From Thalassospira sp. (GTDB lineage: Bacteria; Pseudomonadota; Alphaproteobacteria; Rhodospirillales; Thalassospiraceae): DNA of 64,000 nucleotides. This document shows positions 63,004 through 64,000 of this stretch, one piece after another (the first letter of the stretch is position 1; every line of letters begins with the position of its first letter). The notes beneath the pieces are model-generated. The model was not told the origin of the DNA, ran no database searches, and was given only the letters and a program-made list of their open reading frames with translations. Position numbers and translations under genes: made by a program. The stretch spans positions 62,001-126,000 of the forward strand of contig NZ_JAUYHK010000021.1 of the NCBI RefSeq assembly GCF_030690045.1. The letters run 5' to 3'.

Positions 63004-63807
63004 CTATTTGCTGTCGCGCTGAAAAATCCAGTCATGGTCGGGATGATTCTGGAAACGCCATTTGCGGATCGGGCCCGCCATGACGTTCAGATAATACATT
63101 TCATAGCCATAAGGTGCGCCGCAAGGATGATGCCCCCTGGGCACCAGCACCACGTCGCCATCCGCCACCGCCATGGTTTCATCCAGCGTTCCGTCTTCGG
63201 TAAAGACCCGCTGAAAACCGAAACCCTGTCGGGGGTTCAAACGGTGATAATAGGTTTCTTCAAGATAGGTCATGTCGGGGAATTTATCCTCGTCATGACG
63301 ATGCGGCGGGTAACTGGACCAGTTACCCTGCGGGGTGAAAACCTCGGTCACCAGCAGGCTGTCGGCGATATCGGATTCTTCCATCGCAATCGGATGGATA
63401 TAACGGGTATTGGCCCCTTTGCCGCGTTCAACCAGCGCAACGTCCCTGATCACACGCGCCGGATAATTGCCCTTGCCCGGTGCGCTACAAATCGCAAGGG
63501 TGCACTCGGTGGTCGCCGTTGCCGTCCATGTGCTGTCATTGGGGGCATAGACACTGTGCGGGCTTTTGCGTTCAAAAACACTCATGCGGTCGCCCAGTTC
63601 GCCGAAATTATGGCCATCGACCGCAATTTCCGCCTTGCCTTCGACCAGCACCAGAATGATTTCGCGATCCCCGGTGGCCTCGGACACGGTTTCGCCGGGT
63701 TTTAAGTGATAAAGCCCGAAACCGACATATCCCCAATTGGCCGATTGGGGGGTGATGTCATGCACCTTGCCGGTTTTGGCAATGGGCTTGCGCAGCAGGT
63801 CGGCCAT
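63004..63807 (-). CDS. iolB: 5-deoxy-glucuronate isomerase
   Basis: A 267-residue double-cupin enzyme of the inositol pathway. The metal-binding cupin has PPHRHDEDKFPDMTYLEETYYHR near residue 170 and VLVPRGHHPCGAPYGYEMYYLNVMAG near 230. It converts 5-deoxy-glucuronate to 5-dehydro-2-deoxy-gluconate. Its ATG shares one base with the iolE stop, so the two are translated together. Confidence 0.95.
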   Translation of the reverse strand: MADLLRKPIAKTGKVHDITPQSANWGYVGFGLYHLKPGETVSEATGDREIILVLVEGKAEIAVDGHNFGELGDRMSVFERKSPHSVYAPNDSTWTATATTECTLAICSAPGKGNYPARVIRDVALVERGKGANTRYIHPIAMEESDIADSLLVTEVFTPQGNWSSYPPHRHDEDKFPDMTYLEETYYHRLNPRQGFGFQRVFTEDGTLDETMAVADGDVVLVPRGHHPCGAPYGYEMYYLNVMAGPIRKWRFQNHPDHDWIFQRDSK

Positions 63808-64000
63808 CAGGCGTCTCCTTTGTCCAGTCCGGTGGATCGGGCCATCGCACGCAGTGATTTCAGGCCCATGCTTTGATACTCAAACGGATTGCGGACAGCC
63901 GGGTCCTGTTCGGCCTCGATCACCAGCCAGCCGCTATAATTATGTTCGGCAGCAATTTTCAGAACCGGTTCAAATGCCACACCGCCTTCGGGATCGCCGG
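63807..64000 (-). CDS. iolE: Inosose dehydratase IolE, C-terminal fragment (runs off right edge)
   Basis: The last 64 residues of a TIM-barrel sugar-isomerase-like protein. The stretch [20 protein letters not shown] near the end is typical of IolE, which dehydrates 2-keto-myo-inositol. The stop overlaps the iolB start as TGATG. The rest lies to the right of the window. Confidence 0.85.
   Translation of the reverse strand, partial: GDPEGGVAFEPVLKIAAEHNYSGWLVIEAEQDPAVRNPFEYQSMGLKSLRAMARSTGLDKGDA

Overview
The window looks like part of the chromosome (or a chromid) of a moderately GC-rich alphaproteobacterium. The mix of myo-inositol genes, an fds-type formate dehydrogenase, many solute-binding transporters, and tight ATGA-coupled operons would fit a marine Rhodospirillales bacterium such as Thalassospira. 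That genus guess is inference from gene content only.

Bases 1-12.5 kb are the right end of a conjugative element. On the minus strand, in transcription order, lie IncP-like traK, a small HTH gene, traL and traM, then virB2, B3, B4, B5, B6, two small membrane genes, a virB7-like lipoprotein, B8, B9, B10 and a truncated exported protein at the left edge. A secreted-protein gene of unknown function sits on the opposite strand between virB5 and virB6. The element ends at two copies of the 3' end of an initiator tRNA gene (12349-12362 and 12511-12530), each followed by a terminator. This suggests integration at tRNA-fMet, possibly twice. No relaxase, coupling protein, VirB11 or integrase is in the window; they would be expected to the left.

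12.6-21.9 kb: an M20 peptidase, a gamma-glutamyltransferase without signal peptide, and a complete peptide ABC importer (ATPases F and D, permeases C and B, binding protein A), divergent from an IclR regulator. Together they suggest import and intracellular cleavage of gamma-glutamyl peptides such as glutathione. 22.0-30.5 kb: a deoxyribose-type locus of ribokinase-family kinase, DUF4432 epimerase-like protein, ribose-type ABC importer, DeoC aldolase and divergent DeoR regulator. 30.5-39.4 kb: NAD-dependent molybdenum formate dehydrogenase (fdsGBA, delta subunit, fdhD) with a LysR regulator, and an oxalate/formate-type MFS carrier.

39.4-43.2 kb: a sensor kinase and NtrC-type regulator. A good sigma-54 promoter and two matching palindromes lie between them and the carrier, so the pair probably controls it. 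43.3-46.5 kb: a LysR regulator divergent from two tartrate/D-malate dehydrogenase-like genes. 46.6-54.5 kb: the most unusual stretch. It has three related small membrane proteins (DUF697-like), an SPFH/band-7 protein, and a five-gene overlapping operon: a membrane sensor, a sensor-HAMP-MFS fusion, an orphan periplasmic binding protein, a GNAT acetyltransferase and the third DUF697-like protein. 54.5-60.3 kb: an orphan TAXI-type binding protein, a diaminopropionate ammonia-lyase-like enzyme and a pair of cyclic-peptide-exporter-like ABC half-transporters. 60.4-64.0 kb: the inositol genes iolE (partial), iolB, mmsA/iolA and iolG.
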